Positions 9,050-19,074 of a stretch of DNA of 64,000 bases are shown piece after piece (the first letter of the stretch is position 1; each line of letters starts with the position of its first letter). Position numbers and translations under genes: made by a program. The notes below the pieces were generated by a model that worked only from the letters and a program-made list of their open reading frames with translations, had not been told where the DNA came from and did no database searches. Source of the stretch: Cohnella ginsengisoli (lineage in GTDB: Bacteria > Bacillota > Bacilli > Paenibacillales > Paenibacillaceae). The stretch is taken from the NCBI RefSeq assembly GCF_029525555.1, contig NZ_JAPDHZ010000002.1:409868-473867 (forward strand), in the 5' to 3' direction.

Positions 9050-10410
9050 TCGTATTCGCCTCCCCCCTGCACCGCCGATACGCTGCAAGACAGCTTGCCG
9101 TCCGCCAGCCGCACGACGAGTCTGTCGCCGACCTTCGTATCGCGCACGGACCTAAGCAATTTTTTCTCTTCTTCGTCATAAGTCAAGCTGTACCCGCGCG
9201 CCATGACCTTAAGCGGGCTGAGCGCGTCGAGCTGACGGATCGCGGAGCCGAAGGCGCTCCGTCCGTCCCGCACGATGCCGCGCATGGCCGCGGTCAATGC
9301 TTTTGCCGCGGCTTCCTTGCGTTTGCGCGCGTAAAGCGCCTGCTCGGTCGGGCTCGAGCCGGCCAGCCGGCCGTTCAGGCGCGCGAGCCGCTCCCGGCTG
9401 CGGTCGGCGAGCGCGCCGGTCCGGTACCCAAGCCTGTCCCGAAGCCGATCGAGCCGTTCGGCCGAAGCGAGCAGCGAACGCCTAGGCTGCGTAAAGTAAG
9501 GCGATCTGGCGGCATGACGGTATCGTTCGCGCGCGCGGCCGAGCTGGCTGCCGAGCGAGCGCGCCATCCGCTGCTCCAGATGGCCGAGCCGCTCTTGCAG
9601 TTCGGCGATATGGGGCACGGCCAGCTCCGCCGCGGCGGTTGGCGTAGCCGCTCTGAGATCGGCCGCGAAGTCCGCGATCGTGAAGTCCGTCTCGTGGCCG
9701 ACGGCCGAGATGACGGGAATCGCCGACGCGCGAATCGCCCGCGCGACCGCCTCCTCGTTGAACGCCCACAGCTCCTCGAGCGAGCCTCCGCCGCGACCGA
9801 CGATCAGCACGTCCGTCTCGGCGAGCCGGTTCATCGCCTGGATCGCCTTCACGATCGACGGCGCAGCCCCCGTCCCCTGAACCGAGACCGGATACAGCAC
9901 GATCGCCACCGATGGATGCCTGCGCTGCAGCGTGATGATGATATCCCGCACGGCCGCTCCCGTCGGGGACGTGATGATGCCGATCGATTTCGGATATTTA
10001 GGAATAGGACGCTTGATCGCCTCGTCGAAAAGCCCTTCCCCGTGAAGCTTCTTCTTGAGCTGCTCGTAGGCGAGGAACAGGCTGCCGATGCCGTCCGGCT
10101 GCATGGCGGTCACGTAAAATTGGTATTGACCGTCCCGTTCGTACACGGACACGCCGCCCCGCGCGATGACCTTCATGCCGTCCTTGGGCCTGAAAGGCAA
10201 GCGCTGATTGTGGGACGCGAACATGATGCTCTTGAGGCGTCCGCTCTCGTCCTTCAGCGTGAAATACATATGGCCGCTAGAATGATGGGTAAAATTCGAA
10301 ATCTCCCCGCGCAGCCAAATATCCTGAAGCTTGGGGTCTCCCTCGAGCTTCATCTTGATGTAGCGGTTAACGTCCCGAATGCTGAGGACGCGGGCCGGTT
10401 GGTCCATCAT
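9046..10410 (-). CDS. xseA: Exodeoxyribonuclease VII large subunit
   Basis: This is the catalytic subunit of exonuclease VII. The 454 residues contain an N-terminal OB-fold (about 1-105, with LRGEISNFTHHSSGHMYFTL), a catalytic domain with GIITSPTGAAVRDI, VGRGGGSLEELWAFN and SAVGHETDFTIADF, and a C-terminal coiled coil. Length is typical. Two ATG codons in tandem are possible starts (10410, 10407). It overlaps xseB and starts 15 bases after folD. Confidence 0.95.
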   Translation of the reverse strand: MMDQPARVLSIRDVNRYIKMKLEGDPKLQDIWLRGEISNFTHHSSGHMYFTLKDESGRLKSIMFASHNQRLPFRPKDGMKVIARGGVSVYERDGQYQFYVTAMQPDGIGSLFLAYEQLKKKLHGEGLFDEAIKRPIPKYPKSIGIITSPTGAAVRDIIITLQRRHPSVAIVLYPVSVQGTGAAPSIVKAIQAMNRLAETDVLIVGRGGGSLEELWAFNEEAVARAIRASAIPVISAVGHETDFTIADFAADLRAATPTAAAELAVPHIAELQERLGHLEQRMARSLGSQLGRARERYRHAARSPYFTQPRRSLLASAERLDRLRDRLGYRTGALADRSRERLARLNGRLAGSSPTEQALYARKRKEAAAKALTAAMRGIVRDGRSAFGSAIRQLDALSPLKVMARGYSLTYDEEEKKLLRSVRDTKVGDRLVVRLADGKLSCSVSAVQGGGEYE

Positions 10411-10425
10411 GTCCTCGCCCCCGTC

Positions 10426-11283
10426 CTATTCGATGCCGTGCGCGGCCTTCGCCGACTTCAGCGTGTTCAGCATGAGCATCGTGATCGTCATCGGTCCGAC
10501 GCCGCCCGGCACTGGCGTGATCCAGCCGGCGACCGGCGAGACATCTTCATAATCGACGTCGCCGCAAAGCTTGCCGTCAGGCAGTCGGTTGACGCCGACG
10601 TCGATCACGACCGAGCCCGGCTTCACCCAGTCGCCTTTGACGAGCTTCGGCACGCCCACGGCGGCTACGACGATGTCGGCGCCGCGGACGACCGCAGGCA
10701 AATCCGGCGTGCGAGAATGGCAGATCGTCACGGTCGCATGCTCCCGAAGGAGCAGGATCGACACCGGCTTGCCTACAATGTTGCTGCGGCCGATAACGAC
10801 GGCATGCTTGCCCGCCGGATCGTTGCCCGTGCGCTTCAGCAGCTCGATGACGCCTGAAGGCGTGCACGGCTGGAGCGCATCGTCGCCGATGAGCAAATTG
10901 CCCACGCTGACCGGATGGAAGCCGTCGACGTCTTTTTCCACCGAGATGGCGTCGATGACCGCCTTCTCTTCGATATGCTTGGGCAGCGGCAGCTGCACGA
11001 GGATGCCGTTAATATCCGACTGCGCATTAAGCCGCGCGATGAGTGACAGCAGCTCCTCCTGCGTCGTCTCCGCAGACAAGCGATGCACCTCGGAGTAGAA
11101 GCCGAGCTCCTCGCACGCCTTCGCTTTGTTGCGGACGTATACTTGCGAAGCCGGATCTTCCCCGACCAGCACGACGGCGAGTCCGGGACGCACGTCCTTC
11201 GCCTTCAGGGATTCCGTCTCCCGCTTGATCTCTTCGCGGATCTCGGCCGCGATTCGCTTGCCGTCTATGATCTGCGCGCTCAT
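10426..11283 (-). CDS. folD: Methylenetetrahydrofolate dehydrogenase/cyclohydrolase
   Basis: FolD is the bifunctional NADP-dependent enzyme interconverting 5,10-methylene-, methenyl- and 10-formyl-tetrahydrofolate. The 285 residues carry the substrate motif [14 protein letters not shown] (about 50-63), [11 protein letters not shown] near residue 95 and the cofactor segment [17 protein letters not shown], ending with the [12 protein letters not shown] motif. Its ATG overlaps the nusB stop by four bases, so it is translationally coupled to nusB. Confidence 0.96.
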   Translation of the reverse strand: MSAQIIDGKRIAAEIREEIKRETESLKAKDVRPGLAVVLVGEDPASQVYVRNKAKACEELGFYSEVHRLSAETTQEELLSLIARLNAQSDINGILVQLPLPKHIEEKAVIDAISVEKDVDGFHPVSVGNLLIGDDALQPCTPSGVIELLKRTGNDPAGKHAVVIGRSNIVGKPVSILLLREHATVTICHSRTPDLPAVVRGADIVVAAVGVPKLVKGDWVKPGSVVIDVGVNRLPDGKLCGDVDYEDVSPVAGWITPVPGGVGPMTITMLMLNTLKSAKAAHGIE

Positions 11284-11783
11284 GCCTGTTCCTCCCCTTC
11301 GGAAGCGGGTTCCGACCCGGCTTCTTCTTCGGCGGCGTCTTTGCCTTTCGTTTGGCCGCGCTCGCGAATCAACCGCCCCAGCACGCCGTTGACGAACTTG
11401 CCGGATTCGTCCGTGCCGAAGTGCTTGGCCAGCTCGATCGCTTCGTTTACGGCGACTTTGGCTGGCACGTCCTCGCGATGATTCATCTCATAGGCGGCCA
11501 GCCTTAAAATCTGCCTGTCTACCCTGGACAGCCGATCGACCTGCCAGCCGGTCAGGTACCCCGCCAACTGAGCGTCCAACGCATCCTGATTCGACTTCAC
11601 GCCAAGCACGAGCTCGCGCGTAAAGCCGTCGACGGCTGCCAGCTCCGCGACCTCCGTCTCCATCTCGTTGTCGCCCTTCGCTTCTTCCATTACGGCATCG
11701 ACGGCTTCTTGCGCCGACACGCCGTTCATCTCCATCTGGTACAGGCTTTGTACCGCAATCTCTCTCGCCAATCTGCGCTTCAT
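11280..11783 (-). CDS. nusB: Transcription antitermination factor NusB
   Basis: NusB with NusE (S10) binds boxA RNA and supports rRNA antitermination. The 167-residue protein has the all-helical NusB domain (residues 1-135: [19 protein letters not shown] at the start, [23 protein letters not shown] near the end). It has an unusual acidic C-terminal tail of about 25 residues, longer than in most NusB proteins. The ATG at 11783 follows GGGAGGATTC. It heads the cluster folD-xseA-xseB-ispA. Confidence 0.95.
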   Translation of the reverse strand: MKRRLAREIAVQSLYQMEMNGVSAQEAVDAVMEEAKGDNEMETEVAELAAVDGFTRELVLGVKSNQDALDAQLAGYLTGWQVDRLSRVDRQILRLAAYEMNHREDVPAKVAVNEAIELAKHFGTDESGKFVNGVLGRLIRERGQTKGKDAAEEEAGSEPASEGEEQA

Positions 11784-11803
11784 GAATCCTCCCGAATTAA
11801 GTC

Positions 11804-12037
11804 TTAACTACGTCCGCCGGGCCACCTGTCGGACAGCCATTCCGTCAGTCTGCCCCAATGAAAAAGCGGGCCCCGCCGCTCGTCGCGCTGCTTGCCTATG
11901 GCAAAACCGATGCCGACGAGCAGCGCGCAGAACAGCATGTCCCAGAATCCGACGATTAAATAAATAAGGCCGCAAAGCATGCCGGCGGCTACGCCCAGCG
12001 TCCGGCCGCCGTAATTTTCCCACCATATTCTCCACAT
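11804..12037 (-). CDS. DUF2273 small membrane protein of the Asp23/AmaP cluster
   Basis: The 77-residue protein MWRIWWENYGGRTLGVAAGM has two membrane helices (about 14-33 and 36-52) and a basic tail. It matches DUF2273, a family found next to asp23 and amaP in Gram-positives, where such proteins are thought to act at the membrane with Asp23. The ATG at 12037 has AGGGGG at suitable distance; the TTG nine bases upstream lies too close to that site. It follows amaP by 15 bases. Confidence 0.88.
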   Translation of the reverse strand: MWRIWWENYGGRTLGVAAGMLCGLIYLIVGFWDMLFCALLVGIGFAIGKQRDERRGPLFHWGRLTEWLSDRWPGGRS

Positions 12038-12052
12038 GGATGGCAAGGCCCC

Positions 12053-12616
12053 CTATTCCACGCGGCTTTTGAACGTCGTCGGCGCCTGCGTTACGTTAGC
12101 GATATACACGGTCACGTCCGAAACGGGAATACCGGTCGTCTCTTCGATCTGCTGGGACACCGTGCGCTGCATATCCTCGGACAATGTCGGGATCGAGCCT
12201 TCCCCGTCCACGAAAGCGCGAATCGTAATATGCAATCCGGCTTCCGCAACCCGCACGCGAGCGCGAAGATCCTTGACGCCCTTCGAACGGGACGCCGCCT
12301 TCAGCGCCAGATTCTCGACCGTCTCGATGGAGATCTGGATATCCCCGTGCTCCGTCCGTTGGTTGATCGTCGGAGCCGCCGCGTTCAAACGTCCGACGGA
12401 CAGCACGAGAAAACGGAGGCTGATCAGAATCAGTACGGCCGCCACTACGATTACGCCGATCTGCAGCGGACGATAGTCGCCGGTCGTCTGGTCGACGACT
12501 TCGGTCAGCCATTCCATCGAAAAAGCGCCGAGCGCTACCGCGACGACAAAAGCCGAGGCGACGACGATCGCCAAGGAATAAATGAATAGCAGCAGCCTGT
12601 CCCATACTTTGAACAC
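12053..12616 (-). CDS. amaP: Alkaline-shock membrane anchor AmaP
   Basis: AmaP anchors Asp23 to the membrane in staphylococci. The 187-residue product has two N-terminal membrane helices (about 8-30 and 48-70) followed by an Asp23-like cytoplasmic domain (VENLALKAASRSKGVKDLRA, IPVSDVTVYIANV). The GTG at 12616 sits behind AGGAGG. An ATG seven codons upstream is in frame but has no ribosome site and would put that AGGAGG inside the gene. It lies between asp23 and DUF2273. Confidence 0.88.
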   Translation of the reverse strand: MFKVWDRLLLFIYSLAIVVASAFVVAVALGAFSMEWLTEVVDQTTGDYRPLQIGVIVVAAVLILISLRFLVLSVGRLNAAAPTINQRTEHGDIQISIETVENLALKAASRSKGVKDLRARVRVAEAGLHITIRAFVDGEGSIPTLSEDMQRTVSQQIEETTGIPVSDVTVYIANVTQAPTTFKSRVE

Positions 12617-12774
12617 GTAACCGACTCCTCCTGTCATGAACCTATCCTGAACGCCGAACAGCCTATATGGTCGAAAAAGCGCCCGATGCGCCCTCCCTCG
12701 TAAGGTCAGGCCATCAAGGCGCCGTCACCCGCAATTCCAAGAGAGACGACTGCCGTGTCCGGCAGACGCCGGCG

Positions 12775-13182
12775 TCATCTCACGCGCAGTTGCCCATCTT
12801 CCTCTTCGATCTTGTCCGCCGGCTTGAACAGCACGTCATGGACATGGACATTCACTTCGACGACGTTCAGGCCGGTCATCGTCTCGATCGAGCGCTTGAC
12901 GCCGTGCTGAACTTCCGAAGCGATCTCCGTGATCCGCCTGCCGTACTCGACGATGATCGATACGTCGATCGCGGCTTCTCTTTGACCCACTTCTACCTTA
13001 ACGCCTTTGGACAAATTTTTGCGCCCCAGCAGTTCGGCGATGCCCGAGGAGATGCCGCCGCTCATTCCCGCGACGCCCTCCACTTCGACCGTTGCCAGCC
13101 CCGCGATAATCTCGATGACTTCCGGCGCGATCTGGATGGTCCCCATGTCGGTTTTCTCGAAGTCTGACACCAATGTTTCCAT
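12775..13182 (-). CDS. Asp23/Gls24 family envelope stress protein (YqhY-like)
   Basis: The 135-residue protein METLVSDFEKTDMGTIQIAP is an Asp23/DUF322 protein with the usual EVIEIIAGLATVEVEGV and VNVHVHDVLF segments. In Bacillus the homologue yqhY lies next to accBC and is linked to lipid balance; here it also follows accC directly. The ATG at 13182 has GAGGAGGTG upstream. A sigma-A promoter lies at 13235-13263, so it can be transcribed apart from accBC. Confidence 0.92.
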   Translation of the reverse strand: METLVSDFEKTDMGTIQIAPEVIEIIAGLATVEVEGVAGMSGGISSGIAELLGRKNLSKGVKVEVGQREAAIDVSIIVEYGRRITEIASEVQHGVKRSIETMTGLNVVEVNVHVHDVLFKPADKIEEEDGQLRVR

Positions 13183-13234
13183 TCGCTGGTACACCTCCTC
13201 GCGTCTTGTCGTCGGCCAGGCCTTCATTATTAAT

Positions 13235-13263
13235 ACTATAGCAAAGGCCAAGAATTATGACAA
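13235..13263 (-). promoter_or_regulatory. Sigma-A promoter for asp23-amaP
   Basis: On the minus strand TTGTCA (13258-13263) and TATAGT (13235-13240) are separated by exactly 17 bases, about 50 bases before the asp23 start codon. This is a near-consensus housekeeping promoter. Confidence 0.75.
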
Positions 13264-13329
13264 ACCTCCGTACGCGCCTCGAAAGAAGGACGCAGCGCGC
13301 CCGCCGGTCTTCGGCCGATCCTAGAAGGT

Positions 13330-14694
13330 TTAGGCTTCGCCGTACGGCGCGTCGACGTCATGCTCCTCGAGGAACTTGATATCGAACGTGCCCTTGTTGA
13401 AAATCGGATGGTTCAAAAGCTTCAGATGGAACGGAATCGTCGTCTTGACGCCTTCGATCATGAACTCGCCGAGCGCCCTGCGCGCTCTCGCGATCGCTTC
13501 TTCGCGCGTCGGTCCCCACACGATGAGCTTCGCGATCATCGAATCGTAATGAGGCGAGATCATATAACCTGGATAAGCGCCGCTGTCTACGCGCACGCCG
13601 GGACCGCCCGGGGGCAGGTAGAACCCGATTCGGCCCGGCGAAGGCATGAAGCCGCGATCCGGATCCTCGGCATTGATGCGGCACTCGATGCTCCAGCCGT
13701 CGAAGCGAACCTCTTCTTGCGTAAAGCTAAGCGGGCGGCCTTCGGCGATGGAGATCATTTCCTTGATCAGATCGATGCCGGTGATGAGCTCGGTGACGGG
13801 ATGCTCGACCTGGATCCGGGTGTTCATCTCCATGAAGTAGAAGTTGCCGTCCGGTCCGAGCAGGAACTCGATCGTCCCGGCGCCCGAATAGTTAACGGCG
13901 CGAGCGGCGCGCACGGCCGCTAGGCCCATGCGCTCGCGCAGCTCGGGCGTCATGACCGGGCATGGCGCTTCTTCCACCAGCTTCTGGCGGCGGCGCTGCA
14001 CGGAACAATCGCGCTCGCCGAGATGGCAGACGTTGCCGTGCTTGTCCGCGATGATCTGAATTTCGACATGCTTCATGCCCGTCAAATACTTCTCCAGATA
14101 TACGCCGGAGTTGCCGAACGCTTTTTGCGCCTCTTGCTGCGCCGTGGAGATCTCGCGAACGAGCATCTCCTCGTCGTCGGCGAGGCGAATGCCCCGCCCC
14201 CCGCCGCCAGCGGTCGCCTTGATGATGACCGGGTAACCGATCTCCCTCGCGACGCGAACGGCTTCGTCGATATCCTCCACAAGCCCGTCGGAGCCCGGAA
14301 TGACCGGCACGTCGGCATCCTTCATCGTCTGCTTGGCGACCGCCTTGTCCCCCATCCGGCTGATCGCTTCGGCGGAAGGGCCGATAAATACAATATTGCA
14401 CGTCTCGCAGATATCCGCGAAATCGGCATTTTCGGAAAGGAACCCGTAACCCGGGTGAATCGCGTCGCATTCGGTAAGCGTGGCGACGCTCATGATGTTC
14501 GTGAGATTCAGATAGCTGTCCTTGGAAGCGATCGGTCCGATGCAGTAGGCTTCGTCCGCAAGCTTCAGGTGAAGGGACTCGCGGTCTCCTTCGGAATATA
14601 CGGCCACCGTGGAGATGCCGAGCTCGCGGCAAGCGCGGATGATGCGCACGGCGATCTCGCCCCGGTTGGCCACCAGAATCTTATGGATATTCAA
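13330..14694 (-). CDS. accC: Acetyl-CoA carboxylase, biotin carboxylase subunit
   Basis: AccC carboxylates the biotin on AccB with ATP and bicarbonate, the first half-reaction of malonyl-CoA synthesis. The 454 residues show the biotin carboxylase N-domain ([20 protein letters not shown]), the ATP-grasp glycine-rich loop [12 protein letters not shown] and the catalytic segment [18 protein letters not shown]. The frame is open upstream, but the TTG at 14694 after AAGGGGGAC gives the normal N-terminus. It follows accB by 59 bases. Confidence 0.97.
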   Translation of the reverse strand: MNIHKILVANRGEIAVRIIRACRELGISTVAVYSEGDRESLHLKLADEAYCIGPIASKDSYLNLTNIMSVATLTECDAIHPGYGFLSENADFADICETCNIVFIGPSAEAISRMGDKAVAKQTMKDADVPVIPGSDGLVEDIDEAVRVAREIGYPVIIKATAGGGGRGIRLADDEEMLVREISTAQQEAQKAFGNSGVYLEKYLTGMKHVEIQIIADKHGNVCHLGERDCSVQRRRQKLVEEAPCPVMTPELRERMGLAAVRAARAVNYSGAGTIEFLLGPDGNFYFMEMNTRIQVEHPVTELITGIDLIKEMISIAEGRPLSFTQEEVRFDGWSIECRINAEDPDRGFMPSPGRIGFYLPPGGPGVRVDSGAYPGYMISPHYDSMIAKLIVWGPTREEAIARARRALGEFMIEGVKTTIPFHLKLLNHPIFNKGTFDIKFLEEHDVDAPYGEA

Positions 14695-14753
14695 AGCACA
14701 AGTCCCCCTTCGTAGTTCCGGCCGCCGGGGTACGGGGCCGGAAATAGCGCGCG

Positions 14754-15236
14754 TTATTCCGGTTTGACGAGGAACAGCGGCTGCCCGAATTCGACGAGCT
14801 GGCCGTTCTGCGCCAGTACTTCGACGATCTCGCCCTTCACTTCGGCTTCCAGAGGGTTCATCAGCTTCATCGCTTCGAGAATGCATACGACCGTCTTGTC
14901 ATGGACCTTGTCGCCTTCGTTAACGAACGACGGCGCGTCCGGAGACGGCGCGCGGTAGAACGTGCCGACCATCGGCGACACGATCTGGTGCAGGCCGGAC
15001 AGGTCCCGGCCCGCAGGCTGCGACGCTTCGGACGGCGCGGCCGCCGCGGCAGGAGCCGGAGCCGCCGCCTGTACGTATGTATGAGGGACCGCAGCCGCGG
15101 TCTGTACGTTCACGACTTCCGTGCGTCCGGGTTTGCGGATGGAGATCCTCGCGCCCTCGTTTTCGATCTCGAGCTCATGCACGGAGGTTTGATCCACGAG
15201 TTTGATTAATTCTTTGATTTCGCTAAGTTTGAACAT
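14754..15236 (-). CDS. accB: Acetyl-CoA carboxylase biotin carboxyl carrier protein
   Basis: AccB carries biotin between carboxylase and transferase. The 160 residues have an N-terminal dimerisation part, an Ala/Pro-rich linker (about 47-75) and a biotinyl domain with EAMKLMN, Lys124 being the biotinylated residue. Length is typical. It heads the accB-accC pair. A TATAAT -10 is present on the minus strand near 15410-15415, with a weak -35. Confidence 0.96.
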   Translation of the reverse strand: MFKLSEIKELIKLVDQTSVHELEIENEGARISIRKPGRTEVVNVQTAAAVPHTYVQAAAPAPAAAAAPSEASQPAGRDLSGLHQIVSPMVGTFYRAPSPDAPSFVNEGDKVHDKTVVCILEAMKLMNPLEAEVKGEIVEVLAQNGQLVEFGQPLFLVKPE

Positions 15237-15431
15237 ATTCGCCCTACGCTCCTTGGCTGTCTCATTTGCCGTATGAAATCCAAGCGGCCTCGCCGCCCTC
15301 GTTCAAAGGGCAATTAAAGCAAGCCGCCGTCCATACTGAGCCGTCGTACGGCCCGATCTCGTCTTCGTATGAATAGCAAAGCCTGTACGTACCCATAACG
15401 GACTCATTATAACATAATCGAAAGAAATGGA

Positions 15432-15457
15432 AAGAGCCGGCCCGCCGGCCGGCTCTT
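15432..15457 (-). terminator. Intrinsic terminator of the spoIIIA operon
   Basis: A perfect 11-base GC-rich stem (15432-15442 with 15447-15457) with a 4-base loop is followed on the minus strand by a T-rich tract. It lies 28 bases past the spoIIIAH stop and separates the sporulation operon from accB. Confidence 0.85.
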
Positions 15458-15485
15458 GGCCGGTTGCCCGGCGCGCGAATTCGGA

Positions 15486-16289
15486 TTATTGGATAAACTG
15501 CACGGAAACGGCATCCGGCTTTACGCTAAGCTCTTTGGTCGCGAGCTTGACGATCTTGACCGCCTGCTTCGAGTCGAGCGCGTCCGCCTGCACGATGATC
15601 TCGAACTTGTCGCCCTCTTGCTTGACGACCGCGTTCTCGTAGTCGGACACCAGTTTGTCCTGCAGGCTTGCGATGCGCTCTTCGGTCGCGGTGATGCGGC
15701 CCTGCTCTTCGACCGCGGCGGCGGCTTCGTCCTGCGACTTGGAGCTGTCGGCGACGATCTTATCCAAGTCTTCGTAAGCTTTGGAAGCCGCTTGTTCGCG
15801 TTCGAGTTGAATCTGGTCGAACTGCTCGCGCGCGGAGAGGTTGTTCATGCCCTTCAGCACTTCCTGGTCCGCGGGCGATACCGCGGATTGGCCGTCCTTG
15901 CCCGCGTCCGGAGAAGCGGCGGCTTCCTTGTCCGTTCCTTTCGACGCATCCGGCGAAGCCGAAGTCTCTTTATTCGGCACTGCCGAAGCGTCCGGCGAAG
16001 CAGACGCTTCCTTGCCCGGCGAGGCTGTGCCGTCCGTCGAAGCGGACTTGCCGCCGCTCGCCGCCGCAGCGCCTTCGTCGCTTAGTCCGCCGGCGCCGTC
16101 GACGGAGGTAATCTCGATGCCGTCGTCATCCGCCGCGCCGGTCACGCCGGTCGCGTCCGTGGCCATTTTCTGTTCCTGCGCCGTGCGATCGGGTTGCGTG
16201 ACGTCCTCGGTGAACAGATAATAAGCGGAAAGGATGACCATAAGCGAGAGCATCGAGACGAGCCAGATCGTTTGCCGTTTGTTGTTCAT
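15486..16289 (-). CDS. spoIIIAH: Stage III sporulation protein AH
   Basis: SpoIIIAH spans the mother-cell membrane and meets forespore SpoIIQ to form the engulfment channel. The 267-residue product has one N-terminal helix (TIWLVSMLSLMVILSAYYLF, residues 7-26), a long low-complexity Ser/Ala/Asp-rich linker (about 45-140) and a C-terminal ring-building domain from about 160. It is longer than the Bacillus subtilis protein (about 218) because of the linker. It is the last gene of the operon. Confidence 0.93.
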   Translation of the reverse strand: MNNKRQTIWLVSMLSLMVILSAYYLFTEDVTQPDRTAQEQKMATDATGVTGAADDDGIEITSVDGAGGLSDEGAAAASGGKSASTDGTASPGKEASASPDASAVPNKETSASPDASKGTDKEAAASPDAGKDGQSAVSPADQEVLKGMNNLSAREQFDQIQLEREQAASKAYEDLDKIVADSSKSQDEAAAAVEEQGRITATEERIASLQDKLVSDYENAVVKQEGDKFEIIVQADALDSKQAVKIVKLATKELSVKPDAVSVQFIQ

Positions 16290-16352
16290 TTGTTTTTGAC
16301 CTCCTGCGTATTGGGGATTGGGAATTGGGAATTGGGCTTGCCTAGCAATTCC

Positions 16353-17007
16353 TTACTTGGCGGTGCGCGGCATGACCGAAACGCGATGGATCGGCACGTC
16401 CAATCCGGAGGCGACCGCCTCCGAGATCATCCGGCGAACGGTCGCGTTCTCCGCGCCTTTCGCCACGATCAGCACGCCTCTTAGCCGGGGCTTGATCTTT
16501 TTTCACGACGATGGGCGATTTGCCGCCCGATACCTCGTATAACACGACCTGACCGTCCTGCGTGACGTCGGTGATATGTCGTCTTGCGCCGTTTTTGTCC
16601 GTTTCGTCGGTAATTTGCTGGGTTTTCTTTTCGTTCAGCTGCACGACCGTCTCTTCCGTCGAATCGACCGTCACCATGACGTCCGCCGTGCCGACGCCGG
16701 CGATTTTCTCCAGCATTTCCTTCAGCCGGATATCGAGCTGGGTCTCGATCTCGGCGAACGGATCGTCCTTGCCTTCTCCCGTTCCCAGAAACGTCTCTTG
16801 CTGCGCCGGCTTGTCTCCGTCGCCCGGCGGCACGGCGCCATCCCCGTCAGGGGGCGTCACGGGCTTCATCTTGATGAACGAGGAGGCCAGAATGAGCGCG
16901 GCGCCGACAAGCCCGATCAAGATGAGCCAGCGAAACGTCTTCACCCGCTTGGGGCCGCCGGGCCCGCCTCCGATATAGGTTTCCAGCTTCTGCAGCCACT
17001 TGGCCAT
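16353..17007 (-). CDS. spoIIIAG: Stage III sporulation protein AG (frameshifted as read)
   Basis: SpoIIIAG forms a large ring in the intermembrane space of the mother-cell/forespore channel. The protein has one membrane helix (about 28-46) and a ring domain. Reading is in frame to KSPIVVKK, then a T6 run at 16498-16503 has one base too many. Removing one base restores KPRLRGVLIVAKGAENATVR and a stop at 16353, giving 217 residues, as expected. The ATG at 17007 has AGGAGG upstream. The shift is more likely a sequence error than a mutation. Confidence 0.85.
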
Positions 17008-17024
17008 ATTTCTCGCTCCTCCTG

Positions 17025-17736
17025 TCATCCGCCCGTTGCCGCGACCTCGATCTTGGACGTCCCGATCCCGAACCTTCCGGCGATGAGCGCCGCGATTCGT
17101 CCGTACCGACCGTCGTCCGCCGCTGCCTCAACTGTCTGCGCTGCAGCCGGCACCGAACGGACGCCGTCTTCTTGGCTCCGGTCATCCGTATCCGTTCCGA
17201 CCTCGATGTCGACGACGACCGGGGGAGACGGTCTTCACCTCGGCGATCGGCTCGCCGCCTTCCGCCGCGATCCCGGCCTCGGGAACGACCAGCCGAATCT
17301 GAACTGCCTCGACTGCCAGCGTTCCGTCCGCAGCCTGCTCCGCCGAAACCTTGACCGAATCGACCTTGACGTCCTCTTCCTGCTCGACGACTGCCTTGAT
17401 CCGGGCCTCGAGCCCCGCTACGGCAAGCTGGGCAGCCTGTTCGTCCCTGCCGGCTCCGATCCGCTTCGCTTCCGCCATGATGGCCTCAAGCTGGCTGCCG
17501 TCTTCGCCGCCTACCGGCTCCCGCTCCGCCCACTCGATGCCCGCGGCCAGCTTGGCGTCCATGTCTCCCTGAATCCAGGATAGCAGCGGTCCGGCGAGCG
17601 TCAGCAGGATAAAAAGTCCCGCCACCAGCCGCACGTAACGCTGCATCGTGCGGTTAGGAAGCAGCAGATCGATCAGCGCGGCCAGCAGGACCGCGGCCAC
17701 GACTTGGCGGAGCCAGCCGCCGAGCGCTTCCATCAA
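17025..17736 (-). CDS. spoIIIAF: Stage III sporulation protein AF (frameshifted as read)
   Basis: This is a membrane protein of the SpoIIIA complex. Two N-terminal helices (about 11-30 and 36-53) precede a cytoplasmic or intermembrane domain. The frame breaks after AEVKTVSP at a G5 run (17221-17225) with one extra base. Dropping it gives VVVDIEVGTDTDDR and runs to a stop at 17025, one base inside an ATGA-type junction with an in-frame ATG of spoIIIAG. The total becomes 236 residues. The TTG at 17736 follows GGAGG by eight bases; an ATG directly after it is an alternative. Confidence 0.85.
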
Positions 17737-17770
17737 GGTATTCGCCTCCCCCTCCGGAACGCCGTCCGGC

Positions 17771-19072
17771 TCATCTCATCAAAATGGATGCGTTGCCCGC
17801 CGTCAGCACGATCGTCACCGCCAGAAAAAACATAAGGCCTACCGACGCGAGCGCGGCGAATACGTAGACGAGCGTTTTGCCGATGACCTGGAGGCATTGC
17901 ACGATCGGCGTGTCGCCGAGCGGCTGGAGCACCGCCGCGGACAATCGGTAGATCAAGGCCAGCGTCAGAATCTTGACGGCCGGGAAGGCGCACAGAAAAA
18001 TCAGGATGACGACGCCCGCGAGGCCGACCGCGTTTTTGACCAATAGGCTCGCCGACAGCACGGTATCCGCTGCGTCCGAAAACATGCGGCCGACGACGGG
18101 CACGAAGTTGCCGGTGACGAACTTCGCCGTCCGAAGCGCGACGCCGTCCGCGATCGCGCCGGTAGCGCCCTGGATCGACAGCACGCCGAGGAACAAGGTC
18201 AGCATCGCGCCGAGAAGGCCGACGGAGGCCGTGCGGAGCAGATTGGCCAGCTGCGTCACCTTAAATCGCTCGGACACCGTGCTGGCCAGATGCAGAACCG
18301 CCGAGAAAAACAAGAGCGGGAACACGACGAGGTGGATGACGGTGCCGATCGAGTGGACCATGAACACGATGACAGGATGCAAGACGGCGACCGTCGTCAC
18401 GCCTCCCGTGCTCGCCAGCAAGGTCAGCAGGAGCGGCACCATCGCCAGCATGAACTGCACCATCCCCGCGATCGCGTCCGCCGCGTAGCCGGCTCCCGTC
18501 CGGAAGCTGTTCACGGCGATGATGAGCAGGACCATGTACGCGATCGCATAAGCGACCTGGCTGACGGCCTGGCGTTCGAAGGCGCTCTGCATCGTCTCGA
18601 GCAGCATCGTGAAGATGGCCAGCAGGACGATCGTGACGATCAGCTTGCCGCTGTACAGCACTTCGTGAAGGAAAAATCTCGCCAGCGCGAGCAGGACATC
18701 CTTGACGCTCCAGCCTTCGCCATCTTTCGGAAACATGAGCTCCCTCAGCGTCGGGGCTTCGCCTTCCGGAAAAAATCCGCCGTAATCGTTTTTGAGCTTG
18801 TTCCAGAATTGCTCGATTTGCCCCAGGCTTAGCTCTTCGGTCTGCGACTCCGCCAGCTCGCCGGACAATGTCCCCGGGTCCGTGCCGTACGTGCCGTCTT
18901 TGTCCGGCGCGATAACGGCCTCCGATCGAGGCGCATGGGCAGCGGCTTGACGTCCTTCGTCCCCGGCGGCGGCGGCGGCCGTGCGCGGCCAGAACGACAG
19001 CAGCATCGCGCACATGAGAAGCGCGAACGGAATCCAGCCTGTCCGCCGCTCGAGCAATCCCGGTCGACTCAT
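17771..19072 (-). CDS. spoIIIAE: Stage III sporulation protein AE
   Basis: SpoIIIAE is the polytopic membrane core of the channel complex. The 433-residue protein has a signal-like N-terminal helix (WIPFALLMCAMLLSFW), a soluble segment to about 130, and six to eight membrane helices from about 140 to the C-terminus. Length matches family members with a signal sequence (Bacillus subtilis 399). The frame is intact, unlike spoIIIAF and spoIIIAG next to it. It starts two bases after the spoIIIAD stop. Confidence 0.93.
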   Translation of the reverse strand: MSRPGLLERRTGWIPFALLMCAMLLSFWPRTAAAAAGDEGRQAAAHAPRSEAVIAPDKDGTYGTDPGTLSGELAESQTEELSLGQIEQFWNKLKNDYGGFFPEGEAPTLRELMFPKDGEGWSVKDVLLALARFFLHEVLYSGKLIVTIVLLAIFTMLLETMQSAFERQAVSQVAYAIAYMVLLIIAVNSFRTGAGYAADAIAGMVQFMLAMVPLLLTLLASTGGVTTVAVLHPVIVFMVHSIGTVIHLVVFPLLFFSAVLHLASTVSERFKVTQLANLLRTASVGLLGAMLTLFLGVLSIQGATGAIADGVALRTAKFVTGNFVPVVGRMFSDAADTVLSASLLVKNAVGLAGVVILIFLCAFPAVKILTLALIYRLSAAVLQPLGDTPIVQCLQVIGKTLVYVFAALASVGLMFFLAVTIVLTAGNASILMR

Positions 19073-19074
19073 CT

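Noticed and set aside
8761-10857. Open plus-strand frame of about 700 codons opposite xseB, xseA and folD
   Set aside because: It is an antisense shadow in high-GC DNA: composition is Arg/Ala/Asp-rich with no domain, and the minus-strand genes are certain.
16309-16336. Short tandem repeat GGGAATTGG before spoIIIAG stop
   Set aside because: Only about three imperfect copies in a short gap; no sign of a functional element or CRISPR-like array.
16490-16510. Programmed frameshift in spoIIIAG at the A6 run
   Set aside because: The needed change is +1 and there is no stimulatory structure or rare codon; neighbouring genes show the same kind of homopolymer shift, so an error is simpler.
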